Under the pieces are notes generated by a model, which made no database searches, was not told where the DNA came from, and saw only the letters and a program-made list of their open reading frames with translations. 41,618 bases of DNA, from NCBI GenBank assembly GCA_038229695.1, contig JBBROE010000023.1, positions 1 through 41,618 on the forward strand, given 5' to 3'. This stretch comes from JACMLD01 sp038229695. Lineage in GTDB: Bacteria > Bacteroidota > Bacteroidia > Chitinophagales > Chitinophagaceae. Made by a program: the position numbers and the translations under genes. Shown piece by piece: positions 25,862 to 35,094 of this stretch (positions within the stretch are counted from its first letter, which is position 1; each line of letters starts with the position of its first letter).

Positions 25862-26389
25862 CTAAACCGGCAATATTTTATCCACAACTTTACGCTCCCG
25901 CTCCGTGGCGGGGTTACCGACCGCCAGGCAGTCGGGCCTGATGCTTTTTATAACAACCGCCCCGCAACCGACGGATACCCGGTCGCCGATACGAATATCG
26001 CCGATGATGCAGGCATTGCTGCCTACATCCACGTAATTTCCCAGTACGGGTGCGCCGCCCAAGCTGCCATCGGCCAGTTGCTTATTCCCGAGAGTCGTAC
26101 AGTGCCGCAACACACAGTTCTCGCCTATCACTACATTATGATTGATAACCAATCCCTGGCCGTGGTAAATCACTAGGTTCCGGCCGGCTTGTACATTCCA
26201 GGGTATCTCTATGCCCAACACCCACTCCACAAAGAAACGATACCACAGCAAATAAGGAAAACCCAGCAGCCGGTACAGCCGCCCACGGGTACAAAAATTG
26301 GCCATCCTGAACAACAACAGGATCATCCTGCCCTTGCTGTTATGGCTGTTGGCTTTCCAGTCCTGCGTGATAAAAGAGAAATAATTCAT
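25862..26389 (-). CDS. Hexapeptide-repeat acetyltransferase (serine acetyltransferase/WcaB-like)
   Basis: This 175-residue protein has a left-handed beta-helix made of hexapeptide repeats (I-G-E-N-C-V, L-G-N-Y-V-D-V-G-S-N-A-C-I-I-G-D-I-R-I-G-D-R-V-S-V-G-C-G). Its N-terminal helical part includes F-I-T-Q-D-W-K-A-N. H103-like C-T-T-L-G-N and the late V-G-N-P-A motif match serine O-acetyltransferase and colanic-acid WcaB-type enzymes, which use acetyl-CoA. Its place inside a polysaccharide operon argues for O-acetylation of a sugar unit rather than cysteine biosynthesis, but this is inference. It lies 137 bp downstream of the preceding glycosyltransferase gene, and a GC-rich hairpin sits in that gap. 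Confidence 0.85.
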   Translation of the reverse strand: MNYFSFITQDWKANSHNSKGRMILLLFRMANFCTRGRLYRLLGFPYLLWYRFFVEWVLGIEIPWNVQAGRNLVIYHGQGLVINHNVVIGENCVLRHCTTLGNKQLADGSLGGAPVLGNYVDVGSNACIIGDIRIGDRVSVGCGAVVIKSIRPDCLAVGNPATERERKVVDKILPV

Positions 26390-26405
26390 GTTCGGCTATT
26401 CGTAT

Positions 26406-26444
26406 ACGGCCCTTCCGCCATAAGAGTGGGGCCGTTATTTTTTT
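26406..26444. other. GC-rich hairpin with T-run in operon gap
   Basis: ACGGCCC (26406-26412) pairs with GGGCCGT (26429-26435), followed on the plus strand by TATTTTTTTG. In shape it is a plus-strand terminator, but no plus-strand gene lies upstream. On the minus strand it would sit in the leader of the acetyltransferase gene, about 17 bases before its ATG, where it could affect polarity or mRNA stability. Confidence 0.55.
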
Positions 26445-26526
26445 GTAGTACGGTGGATTAAGGATGCGGAAATTTTTCCCTTGTTGCGCTTACCCGTTCT
26501 TGGTTTGAATTCCAGTTTTGGGAATT

Positions 26527-27708
26527 TCAGTAATAGTGTTTGAACAGTTGCTCCCATTCATCGGCCACCACACCGGGCCGGTACCGCTCACTGCCGGCAA
26601 TCGCCTGCAACGCCATGTGTTCCCGCAATTCATCATCGGCCATCAGGCCCAATAATTTTTTTGAAAAATCATCCGGGTCATTGTTTCGTATCACATAACC
26701 ACTCTCCCCATCTTTCACCACATCGTACAACGCGGAGAAATTGTCGAAGGCTATCGGCACTACGCCGTTCTGCTGGGCCTCCAGCAACGACATCGGCATG
26801 CCTTCCCACACGGAGGTCATCATAAAAATAGCGGCATCCCGGTAGAATGGCAACACATCGGTATGCTGACCGGCGAAAACAATGTTACCGATCGATTCCC
26901 GCCGGGCCAGCTCCCGGTAGAACCCTTCGTCCGGCCCCGACCCCACGATGACCAGCTGCCACCCGTTGTCTCCCTGTTGCTGCACCTGCTGCCAGATGCG
27001 GATAGCGGAAGAAATTTTCTTCTGCACTTCCGCCAGGCGGCTTACCATCAGCACCACTTTTTTCTTTTGGAGGATGGCCACCTCCTGGTGGTCGAACGTA
27101 AGCGGGTTGGGGATGGTCACCAGTTTATTGTTCAGCCGGTTGGTGATGTACAAGCGGGTAAAGGCTGGCTTGAAGGAGTCCGACAGCAACACGAACTTAT
27201 CACAGAGCTTATACAGCGCGGCCGTTTGCCTCACATAAGGATTGTAAAACGGGTAAATTATTTGCTTCAGCCACTTTTTTCCTTTCTCCATCAAAAACTT
27301 AGTTCCGGTGAAATTAATCGCCTGGCGGGAAGTCTGCTGCCAGTAATCCGGGGAGGCATGTAAGAAACAAAAAAACCGGAGGGCAGGATACAATGACCTG
27401 ATCTTGCCGTATACACGGATAAAATAGCCGGCATAGGCGTTCTGGCAAATGAAAATATTGATGTTATTCACCGTTACAAACTGCAGGATTTGATCTTCGA
27501 ACGCCCGGTAAGGCTGTTGCAGGGATACCTTCAGCTTACTATCGACCGAATAATCGGGATTATCCTTCTCGTAGAAAATATAATAACAGCTGTACCCCCG
27601 GCCCGTCAATTCCCTGCTGATGATATCCGTTACCCTCGGCACCCCACCGGCATCCGGCAGTATAGAATTCTGAAAAAATAAAAGGTTGGCCTGGGGTATA
27701 TTGTCCAT
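26527..27708 (-). CDS. GT4-family glycosyltransferase
   Basis: This 393-residue GT-B enzyme has an N-terminal acceptor domain with D-A-G-G-V-P-R-V near residue 20 (glycine-rich loop) and F-F-C-F-L-H-A-S-P. Its C-terminal donor domain has V-V-L-M-V-S-R-L-A-E-V-Q-K, V-I-V-G-S-G-P-D-E-G and the GT4 motif W-E-G-M-P-M-S-L-L-E-A-Q-Q-N-G-V-V-P-I. The start codon follows the stop of the preceding gene by one base, indicating translational coupling in the operon. It is a probable sugar transferase for repeat-unit assembly on undecaprenyl phosphate at the inner membrane; specificity is unknown. Confidence 0.92.
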   Translation of the reverse strand: MDNIPQANLLFFQNSILPDAGGVPRVTDIISRELTGRGYSCYYIFYEKDNPDYSVDSKLKVSLQQPYRAFEDQILQFVTVNNINIFICQNAYAGYFIRVYGKIRSLYPALRFFCFLHASPDYWQQTSRQAINFTGTKFLMEKGKKWLKQIIYPFYNPYVRQTAALYKLCDKFVLLSDSFKPAFTRLYITNRLNNKLVTIPNPLTFDHQEVAILQKKKVVLMVSRLAEVQKKISSAIRIWQQVQQQGDNGWQLVIVGSGPDEGFYRELARRESIGNIVFAGQHTDVLPFYRDAAIFMMTSVWEGMPMSLLEAQQNGVVPIAFDNFSALYDVVKDGESGYVIRNNDPDDFSKKLLGLMADDELREHMALQAIAGSERYRPGVVADEWEQLFKHYY

Positions 27709-27709
27709 A

Positions 27710-28834
27710 TTACTGTTGATCTAATGCTTGAAACATATCGCGGTACCGGTTGACGAGCGCTGCAGGTGAATAATGGGCCGTATTGTATTCCATCGCCCGC
27801 TGCTGCTGCTGCTCATACTGTCCGCTGTATTCGCCGGTAAGGGTCTCCATCAGCTGCGCCAGCTCCGTTACGCTGCCATTGTCGAACACAAAGCCGTTTA
27901 CCCCTTCTTCCACTTCGTCGGTAAATCCTTGCAGCCGCGACACCAATACCGGCAACCCATAACGAAATGCTACTTTCAGCGCACCGCTCTGCGACATCTC
28001 TTTATACGGAAAAACCATATAATGGCTGGATGAAAGCAGGCCGGGTATCTCTTCATTGCGGTGCATCCTGATATCCGTCTCAAAAATTTCCGGGTGAATA
28101 ATCTTTTGCTGGTACACGGACCAGTCCGTGCAGTGGCCGTGAATCGCCACTTTGAATCCCCGGATACCGGACGCATACAGCTGCTCCGCTGCTTCAATCA
28201 GCAGCCCCACATTTTTATTGCTGATGATAGACCCGAAGAACAAGAATACCACTGCATCCTTCCTGCGTTCCACCCACGATATCCCAAAATCCTTTAAGGC
28301 CAGCGGGATTTCTGTCACCCTAGCCTGAGGGAAGTTTGCCCGGAACAATTTCGCTTGGCTGGGCGAATACATGTGCACATTTTTCGCGGTGCCAAACGTG
28401 CGCCGGAACACCTGGTTAGAAACCCAGGGGAGACGGAAGCTCGTTTTCACACTGCCGTCATGCGCGGTAAAAATGGTTCGCTGTTTATCCAGCCGGGTAT
28501 ACAGCGGGATGATGTACGGACTGGATGGCACCTCGTTAAAATAGACATAATCTGCCTTCGCCGCCCTTATCTTTTTATACACGGTATGGTAAAATAACAG
28601 CATCCGCGGATCGCGCGCCCGCACGGTCCAGTACAGGAACGTGATCGTCAGCCCACGCATTCCCCTGAACCGTTCAAAATCGCGCGGACCGAACCGGGCG
28701 TTTGCCGACGGCAGCAACACGATCCAGTCCATATCATAAAACGGCGTCAACCCTTCAATGATGCCGCCATTCAGATCCGTGTCCATGAAATAATCCGGGG
28801 TCACCCAGGCAATCTTTTTTCTTTGCATCATCAT
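27710..28834 (-). CDS. Glycosyltransferase (GT4-like)
   Basis: This is a 374-residue protein; three consecutive ATG codons at 28826-28834 make the exact start ambiguous. The C-terminal half has V-F-L-F-F-G-S-I-I-S-N-K-N-V-G-L-L-I-E-A and a GT4-like donor site (V-F-P-Y-K-E-M-S-Q-S-G-A-L-K-V-A-F-R-Y-G-L-P-V-L). The canonical first glutamate of E-x7-E is replaced by an S-Q-S-G segment, as in several divergent GT4 members. The N-terminal part contains F-T-A-H-D-G-S-V-K, a likely acceptor loop. It is part of the operon: the next gene starts one base after its stop, and the previous gene ends 54 bp upstream. Sugar specificity is unknown. Confidence 0.85.
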   Translation of the reverse strand: MMMQRKKIAWVTPDYFMDTDLNGGIIEGLTPFYDMDWIVLLPSANARFGPRDFERFRGMRGLTITFLYWTVRARDPRMLLFYHTVYKKIRAAKADYVYFNEVPSSPYIIPLYTRLDKQRTIFTAHDGSVKTSFRLPWVSNQVFRRTFGTAKNVHMYSPSQAKLFRANFPQARVTEIPLALKDFGISWVERRKDAVVFLFFGSIISNKNVGLLIEAAEQLYASGIRGFKVAIHGHCTDWSVYQQKIIHPEIFETDIRMHRNEEIPGLLSSSHYMVFPYKEMSQSGALKVAFRYGLPVLVSRLQGFTDEVEEGVNGFVFDNGSVTELAQLMETLTGEYSGQYEQQQQRAMEYNTAHYSPAALVNRYRDMFQALDQQ

Positions 28835-28888
28835 CAGCTATACCGGCGCATCAGCCGGGTCTTATCATTTATTAAAAACAGGAGAAGA

Positions 28889-30226
28889 TTATACAGGCTG
28901 CGCTGCGCCTGGCACGGAAACAGGAACAAGGCCGCTGAGTAAACGATTAAATGCTTCGGCGATGTTAACGGCATCGTGGTTCGCTTCGGCAATGCTTTTC
29001 GCTCTTTCACCGATTTCCCGGCGCCTGCGCTCATCACTGAACAGCCGCGTAATAGCTGCCACCACCGCATCCACACTATTGATGCTGCAGGTTTCAAAAC
29101 ACTGCTGCTGATCGGCATATTGCATTACGGCCGTATCAGGCGGACCAAACAGCAGCACGGGTGTACCGCTCATCATGTATTCCGACGCCTTGGTCGGCAT
29201 CGAATACTTGATAAACCGAATCGATGCTTCCGAAAAATCATACGGCAGCACCAGGATATCTGCACCAGCCAGCACTTTGGGCACGTCCTCGTAAGCCACA
29301 AAGTTTTTATGAGTAGTGGACGGGTATTTTTTAATCCAGCCGGGTGCCTCTTCAGCCCGCAACACAAATTTCAGGTTGGTTCGCAGCGTGGCATTCACCT
29401 GCTCCACCGCCGCCGCAATCAGTTCCAGCGAGGCATCGATACCAATACCCACCCGCCCTGAATACAAGAGGCAGGGCTGATCCGACAGCGCATAATCTTC
29501 TTTTTGAAACTTTTTCCAGAACGGGATATTGATCGGGTTGTGAAACGCCGTGAACGTTCGGCCATAGCGACGCTCGTATTCGTCGGACATGCCCTGGCTG
29601 ATGCTCATCAATACCTCACTCTTGTCCAGCAGCTGCCGGAATTCCCGGTCAATTTTCTTATACCAGTATTTTTTAAACGGGCCTTTTTCACTGATGGAAG
29701 AGGGCCAGTCGTCCATCATATGAAACGCCATCGGCCGTTTTAGATAATCCTGCACCGCGATGTTAAACCGAACGCCTTCCGGGGTAAATGCCTGCGCATA
29801 AATCACGTCAGGGTTGTATGCATCCAGCCAGGCTTTCAGTTGCCCCGAGAGCTCTATGCGCGTGAGGTTATGGAGTATGCCGGCATATTCCATCGCCGGG
29901 TAAAGCACGTTGTGAACCAGCTTATGCCGCAGCCCCGGCCGGGAGAAATTGGCCGCAGACGGGGATGCTTTAAACGTTACAGGACCGGAACTGAATTTTT
30001 TCTGGATCAGGCTGAACGGAAACAGGAATTTATATTCTTTCTCTCCCAGCTGGTAATAGGTATCGCATACGTCCAAGTTGAGCTTGAGGGCTAACTGGTG
30101 CGGCGTACAGGCCACGGCCAGCTTATCTTTTTCCCAGTGCGAAAAAAGATTCTTCATGGTGATGCCACCCCCGCGAAAATCGCAGAAGGACTGGCCCAGT
30201 ATCAATACTTTCGGAAGATGCATCAT
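28889..30226 (-). CDS. Glycosyltransferase (GT-B, GT4-like)
   Basis: This is a 445-residue protein. Its N-terminus has L-I-L-G-Q-S-F-C-D-F-R-G-G-G-I-T-M-K-N-L, the glycine-rich loop seen in GT-B enzymes. A central M-A-F-H-M-M-D-D-W-P lies at the acceptor side. The donor domain shows L-L-Y-S-G-R-V-G-I-G-I-D-A-S, then L-A-G-A-D-I-L-V-L-P-Y-D and K-Y-S-M-P-T-K-A-S-E-Y-M-M-S-G-T-P-V-L-L, consistent with GT4-like transferases. Its ATG overlaps the stop of the preceding glycosyltransferase by four bases (ATGA), showing tight coupling. No sugar can be assigned. Confidence 0.85.
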   Translation of the reverse strand: MMHLPKVLILGQSFCDFRGGGITMKNLFSHWEKDKLAVACTPHQLALKLNLDVCDTYYQLGEKEYKFLFPFSLIQKKFSSGPVTFKASPSAANFSRPGLRHKLVHNVLYPAMEYAGILHNLTRIELSGQLKAWLDAYNPDVIYAQAFTPEGVRFNIAVQDYLKRPMAFHMMDDWPSSISEKGPFKKYWYKKIDREFRQLLDKSEVLMSISQGMSDEYERRYGRTFTAFHNPINIPFWKKFQKEDYALSDQPCLLYSGRVGIGIDASLELIAAAVEQVNATLRTNLKFVLRAEEAPGWIKKYPSTTHKNFVAYEDVPKVLAGADILVLPYDFSEASIRFIKYSMPTKASEYMMSGTPVLLFGPPDTAVMQYADQQQCFETCSINSVDAVVAAITRLFSDERRRREIGERAKSIAEANHDAVNIAEAFNRLLSGLVPVSVPGAAQPV

Positions 30227-31512
30227 GGTAATTTTTGAGTGGCCGGCGACACCGGGTTCGCTTCGTTTGCAGTGATCATACTGCGGTAGGTGGCCGTTAC
30301 GGTTTGCACGATCCGGTCGATATTATGCCGGGCAATGGACCGTTCGCGGGCATGGTTACCCAATACCTGCATGGCCGAAGAATCAGCCGCAGCGCGTTTG
30401 ATGATACCCGCCAGCTCATAGGCATCATAAGAATTATACAGCAGGCCGTCTGTGCCATCGTTAATGATGGACGGCAGCCCACCGGCATTGCCTGCAATCA
30501 CCGGCATGCCCAGCAGCATCGCCTCGCATACACTATTCGGACTGTTGTCGATATGCGACGGGTGAACGAAAAGATCCGAAGCCAGCAGTTCATCCACCAG
30601 CGCCCCGGCCACCTTTGTCCCCCGGAACGAAACCCCGCAGTCGTTGAATTGCAGTCCGACCGCTTTTTCGATAATGGGAATAATCTCCAGGTCGGCATTC
30701 ATCCCCACCACATGCCATTCAACCGGGAAACCTGCATAACGCTTAAGTATAGCCGCAGCTTCCAGGATCATTTCCAAGCCCTTGTACAGGTGCGGGTTAA
30801 TCACCGTCACGAGGCGAAATACTGCGTGGACCGGCGGCGACCACCGGTAATCATAAAAAAATGACCGCAGCACCTCCTCGCAATGGATATAGGTAAACGT
30901 ATTTTTGAGCAGGGAGATGTAATTTTTGTCCCAGTCGGTCCGCCCGAAAAAGTGGGTCGCCAGCGCGATGGCGTCGTCTTCGCGTTTTGCCCGCTTCTTA
31001 AATAAACTATACTCGGCATGGTAGCCCCTGCGGAACAGGACCGCCCGCAACGGGGAGTAACGCACCACGGTGGCCTGTGACATCCCTTTCGGAAACCAGA
31101 CGGACAAATACGGACTGACCAGCCCCTGGAGGTGGATGACAACCGGCACATTAGTCAACTTCAGCGCGGCAACCATGCCCGATTCAGTACCGAAAATGTG
31201 AACCAGGTCCGGCTTAAAATCCGTTATGGCGGCTTTGATGCCAGCGGGGTTTTCATCATACAGGTCATTACTGATACGCTGTTTGATCTTGCCGCTGAGG
31301 CCGCCGTATTTTTTTTGAATGGGATAATACCGCACGCCGTCGCTGTCGAATGGCTGCTGCTGCCTGTCGTGAAAAAATCCCACGCCGAGCGTAATGCCCG
31401 GCACCTGCCGGATACCTTCTTCCAGCGAACTGATCCAGCCGCAGCCCGCCACGGTATTGTTAACCAGCTTTCCCGCACCGGCGGCCGTAAACGATAACCA
31501 GAGTACCCTCAT
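30223..31512 (-). CDS. GT4-family glycosyltransferase
   Basis: This is a 429-residue GT-B enzyme. The N-terminal half has W-L-S-F-T-A-A-G-A-G-K and the acceptor motif V-V-I-H-L-Q-G-L-V-S. The C-terminal half has V-T-V-I-N-P-H-L-Y-K-G-L-E-M-I-L-E-A, W-H-V-V-G-M-N-A-D and the GT4 signature H-I-D-N-S-P-N-S-V-C-E-A-M-L-L-G-M-P-V-I-A-G-N-A-G-G, in which the E-A-M-x-x-G-x-P core is intact. The gene starts four bases after the stop of the polymerase candidate and overlaps the next gene by four. Specificity is unknown. Confidence 0.92.
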   Translation of the reverse strand: MRVLWLSFTAAGAGKLVNNTVAGCGWISSLEEGIRQVPGITLGVGFFHDRQQQPFDSDGVRYYPIQKKYGGLSGKIKQRISNDLYDENPAGIKAAITDFKPDLVHIFGTESGMVAALKLTNVPVVIHLQGLVSPYLSVWFPKGMSQATVVRYSPLRAVLFRRGYHAEYSLFKKRAKREDDAIALATHFFGRTDWDKNYISLLKNTFTYIHCEEVLRSFFYDYRWSPPVHAVFRLVTVINPHLYKGLEMILEAAAILKRYAGFPVEWHVVGMNADLEIIPIIEKAVGLQFNDCGVSFRGTKVAGALVDELLASDLFVHPSHIDNSPNSVCEAMLLGMPVIAGNAGGLPSIINDGTDGLLYNSYDAYELAGIIKRAAADSSAMQVLGNHARERSIARHNIDRIVQTVTATYRSMITANEANPVSPATQKLP

Positions 31513-31516
31513 CCCG

Positions 31517-32767
31517 TCAGTTTATAATTTGTATTTTTCCCGCTTTGCGGTTAATCAAATCGTCAATGTATGATTCTCCGGCCTGGCGGATTTTACGGTT
31601 GTAGCAGACGCCGACACAAATCCATACCAGGATATATTTTACGGACATCGACGGGATGCCATATGGACCCATGTCGATCAGCCACAACACGATAATTACC
31701 CCGCAGGCCTTGGTAAAAACATTCCGGGAGTCAAACAACCCCAGGAACAAAGCCGGAACCATCACCGCCAGGAAAAGAAAAAGGTTGATGTAGCCGCCTT
31801 TTAAAATCACTTGCAGGTAGCCACACTCGATCAGGTCCCGGTATTCCACCGCATCCACGTTGGTGTCTTCGGTCACCAGCGGGCAGTAATAGGTGCCATC
31901 CATTCCCCTGCCCCACCACATGTTATTCTGCATGCTGCTGAAAAACTGGTTGAACACATATTCCCGCGTATCGTCATTTGCCCGGGTGGCAATCAGTTTA
32001 AAATTCGTGTTTTTCTGCTCTTCAAAAATATACAGGCCGGCGATGATGATCACCGCAAAACCATAGATACTCATAAATTTTTTGGTGGCATTGTCACTTA
32101 CGAAAAAAAGATAGGTCAGGAAGGCAAATATGATAAAGTCGATATTCGTCAGCATCACATTCCTCCGCGCCAGGATGGTGGCAATCAGCAGCGCCAGCAG
32201 CACCGCCGCCGCAGCAATTACCCTGCGGTTAAACGTATGGTATTTCCACGTCAGCAGCACAAACCCGCTACCCGATGTAAAAAATACCACCGATAATTCC
32301 CCCGCCCCCGGTGTATTGTTAAATATTTTCCAGAGCAGCGGCGACAGCACCAGGAAGGCCACCCCGAGCCAGTAGAGCCAGTTGAACAGGTTGCGGAAGA
32401 AATATTCGCGGCTCACCATCAGCGCCACGAAAGGAACCAGGTAGGGCCAAAGCCGGAAGTCAGAAAACAGCAGCTCCTTCATATGCACATACCCCAGGTG
32501 TTCCACGCGTACCATGATAAACGCATTGCTGAACATGAACAGCATGAAGGCCAGCCTGAAATACGGGGAGTCAAAGGTAAACTCCACCAGCTGGCTGCCA
32601 TACACCAGCATCGGTATCAGCGATATGGCCTGCAGGGCCTGCGCATAAGTCACCGATACGAAATAGGGAACAATAACGCCCGAAACATATACGATCAGGG
32701 CCACGATAAAAAGAAACACCTTTTTATCGCGTCTTTCCGTTATGGTCATGCCGGGCAGCGCTAACAT
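31517..32767 (-). CDS. Polytopic membrane protein, candidate polysaccharide polymerase (Wzy-like)
   Basis: This 416-residue protein has about ten hydrophobic membrane segments (from residue ~18, for example F-L-F-I-V-A-L-I-V-Y-V-S-G-V-I-V) and a larger polar loop around residues 265-320 (F-F-S-S-M-Q-N-N-M-W-W-G-R-G, then E-Y-R-D-L-I-E-C-G-Y). That loop, with W-W-G-x-G and an E-x-G-Y after it, is the layout seen in O-antigen/exopolysaccharide polymerases. Sequence identity among Wzy proteins is very low, so the call rests on topology and on its place between flippase, fucosyltransferase and other transferases. A second in-frame ATG (residue 7, at 32749) is a possible start. It lies eight bases after the fucosyltransferase stop codon. 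Confidence 0.75.
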   Translation of the reverse strand: MLALPGMTITERRDKKVFLFIVALIVYVSGVIVPYFVSVTYAQALQAISLIPMLVYGSQLVEFTFDSPYFRLAFMLFMFSNAFIMVRVEHLGYVHMKELLFSDFRLWPYLVPFVALMVSREYFFRNLFNWLYWLGVAFLVLSPLLWKIFNNTPGAGELSVVFFTSGSGFVLLTWKYHTFNRRVIAAAAVLLALLIATILARRNVMLTNIDFIIFAFLTYLFFVSDNATKKFMSIYGFAVIIIAGLYIFEEQKNTNFKLIATRANDDTREYVFNQFFSSMQNNMWWGRGMDGTYYCPLVTEDTNVDAVEYRDLIECGYLQVILKGGYINLFLFLAVMVPALFLGLFDSRNVFTKACGVIIVLWLIDMGPYGIPSMSVKYILVWICVGVCYNRKIRQAGESYIDDLINRKAGKIQIIN

Positions 32768-32775
32768 AATGGCAG

Positions 32776-33663
32776 TTAAACTACTTTCATTTTTATCCAG
32801 TCGGCCGGGAATATACCCGGGCAGTCGGTACCATTGAGCCAGCGTTCGGGCATGATCACCATCTTCCCGGGATCGTCATTGAGCCAGGCACCCCACCAGC
32901 TGAAGGTACTGTTGGCGATGATGTGGTGTTTACAGCAACTCATCAGGTACATATCGAGGTAACTGGCGCGCCCCCTGTTGTGCTCCACGTAGGTACAATT
33001 GACAAGAGGCAGGTTGGCTTTTGTCCAGTCCATATCATCGGAAAATATAAAATAGCGCGGTTCGGAAACACGTTGCGCGATATACTCCACCGCATGCCGG
33101 TAATAGGCTGCATCCTTGATCACATGGTGGGTGGCCGACCAGGCCGAAGACTGAAAATCACCGCGCCGGATGTGTAGGCTCACGGCATTACAGCCGGCCA
33201 TCTTTTCCGCCATTGCCCGGTTGCTGGCATCTCCCCCCGGCTGGAACCTGAACTCCTGCCGCAGCGGTGCTTCAATACCGTTCAGGTACTGCACACATTG
33301 CCAGGTGCCCTTGATATAATCACTGCGCTGCGCGTACACGGCGGGGTCAAAGATAAATTGCTGTTTTTCGCGGTATACCTGTTGCCGGCCCATATGCCAC
33401 GGGATCAACCTGCGGAGAATGCCCCGTACGGGCTTGTTGCGGTACAGCGGTTGTCGCCTTTCCAGGAAGAAAGCCGTCCGTTCCTGGGCAGCAGACAACG
33501 GAAGCGGGAAAGCCTGGTACAGGTCGAACCCCTGGTGGTGGTGGTTGTGAAAGAAGTCGGACAGATCCAGATCGGCCGGCAGGCCCCTTTCCTTGAAAGA
33601 GCGGTAGAGGGCGTACTGGAACATCTGGTTGCCGAGACCTCCATATATTGAAATCCTGTTCAT
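32776..33663 (-). CDS. Alpha-1,2-fucosyltransferase-type glycosyltransferase (GT11)
   Basis: This 295-residue protein has all GT11 hallmarks: the N-terminal Y-G-G-L-G-N-Q-M-F-Q-Y-A (residues 7-18), the GDP-fucose-contacting H164-I-R-R-G-D169 and the C-terminal N-S-T-F-S-W-W-G-A-W-L. Enzymes of this family transfer fucose from GDP-fucose to galactose-type acceptors, so the polysaccharide probably carries a fucose branch or related 6-deoxy sugar. GDP-fucose synthesis genes (gmd, fcl) are not in the window. Its ATG overlaps the flippase TAA by one base (TAATG), indicating coupled translation. Confidence 0.93.
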   Translation of the reverse strand: MNRISIYGGLGNQMFQYALYRSFKERGLPADLDLSDFFHNHHHQGFDLYQAFPLPLSAAQERTAFFLERRQPLYRNKPVRGILRRLIPWHMGRQQVYREKQQFIFDPAVYAQRSDYIKGTWQCVQYLNGIEAPLRQEFRFQPGGDASNRAMAEKMAGCNAVSLHIRRGDFQSSAWSATHHVIKDAAYYRHAVEYIAQRVSEPRYFIFSDDMDWTKANLPLVNCTYVEHNRGRASYLDMYLMSCCKHHIIANSTFSWWGAWLNDDPGKMVIMPERWLNGTDCPGIFPADWIKMKVV

Positions 33664-35024
33664 TATTTATACCAGATGGCTGCTTTTGATTGCCGGATAA
33701 ATATCTGGTAATACTGCAACGGCGCAATCACGTACCCGTACACGTTAGCCAGTACTGAGGCGATCAGCACCGATTCGATCCCCATATGAAAATGCTTGAT
33801 GAAGAGCATGGCGAGTCCAAAAAACCCTATGCAGGTAACAATAGAGGAAATGAACTGCACCCGCAGGGCGCCGATGCCATTGATCACAAACACGAAAATG
33901 CTGGCGAACATGCCGGTTGAAAAGAAAATATAACAGAGCAGGGAGATGCTGTACTTGATGGGTATCATGTGTTTGCCCAGCCAGAGTCTATACACCTGGT
34001 CGGAAAGCAGCAGCATGAAGAACCCGCCGATAACGAACGGTACCCAGAGCAGGAGATATTTTTTCACCGTCTTCCGAATCCAGTTGTGATCACCGCTGGC
34101 ATACGCATCCGTTACACCACTCCACAGCGGGTTGATGAGGATCATGAAACACATCTGTAAAGTGAAAAAATATTTATAGGCGATGTTATAGGCCGTTACC
34201 TGCGTGGTATCGAAATAATGGGCGATGAGGAACAGGATCGACTCATACTGGATGATGCTGGCAATCTGCAGCACGAAGAACTTCAGCCCCAGGGTCAGCA
34301 AATCCTTTGCATATTCCTTTTTCACCAGTTGAAAGGATGGCCTGAACGCGGCATAGTCGCCCCGGAACAACAGCCAGGTAGCCACGGCGAGTACCAGCAG
34401 GGTTGGGCATGCAATCGCCAGTCCAAGCGTCAGCAGCGATCCGACGGTAGTTTTGGTCAGTATAAAAATGACGGCCAGCGCGCAGAGCTGCCCCAGCATA
34501 TCCAGCAGCGACGCTTTCGCCGGTTTCTGATCTGCAATCACGATGGTGTTGATAATGCGGAAAACAAACAGCAGGCAGAAATAAGAGATGATGATAATGG
34601 CGAGCCGCGAAATATCCGCATCCATCGATGCCGGCAGTTTCAGCACCGTATGCCAGGCAATAAACCGGTTGACGATCATGCCCACTACCCACAGTCCGGC
34701 AAAAATTATGGCTACATAATAATACGTGGTGCTCACATAAATCCGGGCGAGCTCCGTGTTGCCCTTTGCTTTCGCTTCTGCAAATTTATTGCGCAGGCCC
34801 TGGGTAAAGCCGATATCGAAAAAACTGAACCACCCTACGATGGAGCTCATGGTTAGCCAGATACCGTATTTCGACGGGTTGATATAGCCAATCGTGAGCG
34901 GTACCAGCAACAGGCTGACAGCAATGCTGCAGCCCTTGATGAACAACGACGCGATAATATTTTTCTTTGCGGCTATACTGCGCGAATGCCCTTTATTGAT
35001 GAGCCCGCGGGCATACCGAAACAC
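33663..35024 (-). CDS. Polysaccharide flippase (Wzx/MATE-like superfamily)
   Basis: This protein is 453 residues long when started at the GTG at 35022-35024. The frame extends up to 35255, but those 77 codons overlap the preceding gene in another frame and translate to nonsense. The GTG gives M-F-R-Y-A-R-G-L-I-N-K-G-H-S-R-S-I-A-A-K-K-N-I-I-A-S-L, a typical flippase start. About twelve to fourteen hydrophobic segments follow, with V-P-L-T-I-G-Y-I-N-P-S-K-Y-G-I-W-L-T near residue 42 and F-F-D-I-G-F-T-Q-G-L-R-N-K-F near residue 68. Both are characteristic of Wzx-type repeat-unit flippases. It would move the lipid-linked repeat unit across the inner membrane. It sits 70 bp after the GT-C gene. 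Confidence 0.9.
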   Translation of the reverse strand: MFRYARGLINKGHSRSIAAKKNIIASLFIKGCSIAVSLLLVPLTIGYINPSKYGIWLTMSSIVGWFSFFDIGFTQGLRNKFAEAKAKGNTELARIYVSTTYYYVAIIFAGLWVVGMIVNRFIAWHTVLKLPASMDADISRLAIIIISYFCLLFVFRIINTIVIADQKPAKASLLDMLGQLCALAVIFILTKTTVGSLLTLGLAIACPTLLVLAVATWLLFRGDYAAFRPSFQLVKKEYAKDLLTLGLKFFVLQIASIIQYESILFLIAHYFDTTQVTAYNIAYKYFFTLQMCFMILINPLWSGVTDAYASGDHNWIRKTVKKYLLLWVPFVIGGFFMLLLSDQVYRLWLGKHMIPIKYSISLLCYIFFSTGMFASIFVFVINGIGALRVQFISSIVTCIGFFGLAMLFIKHFHMGIESVLIASVLANVYGYVIAPLQYYQIFIRQSKAAIWYK

Positions 35025-35094
35025 ACCGGTCAGCTGAATTTTTGAGGGGACCAAGAACGACGTTTTGAAATGTTTAAATGGGGTTTGGGATCGG

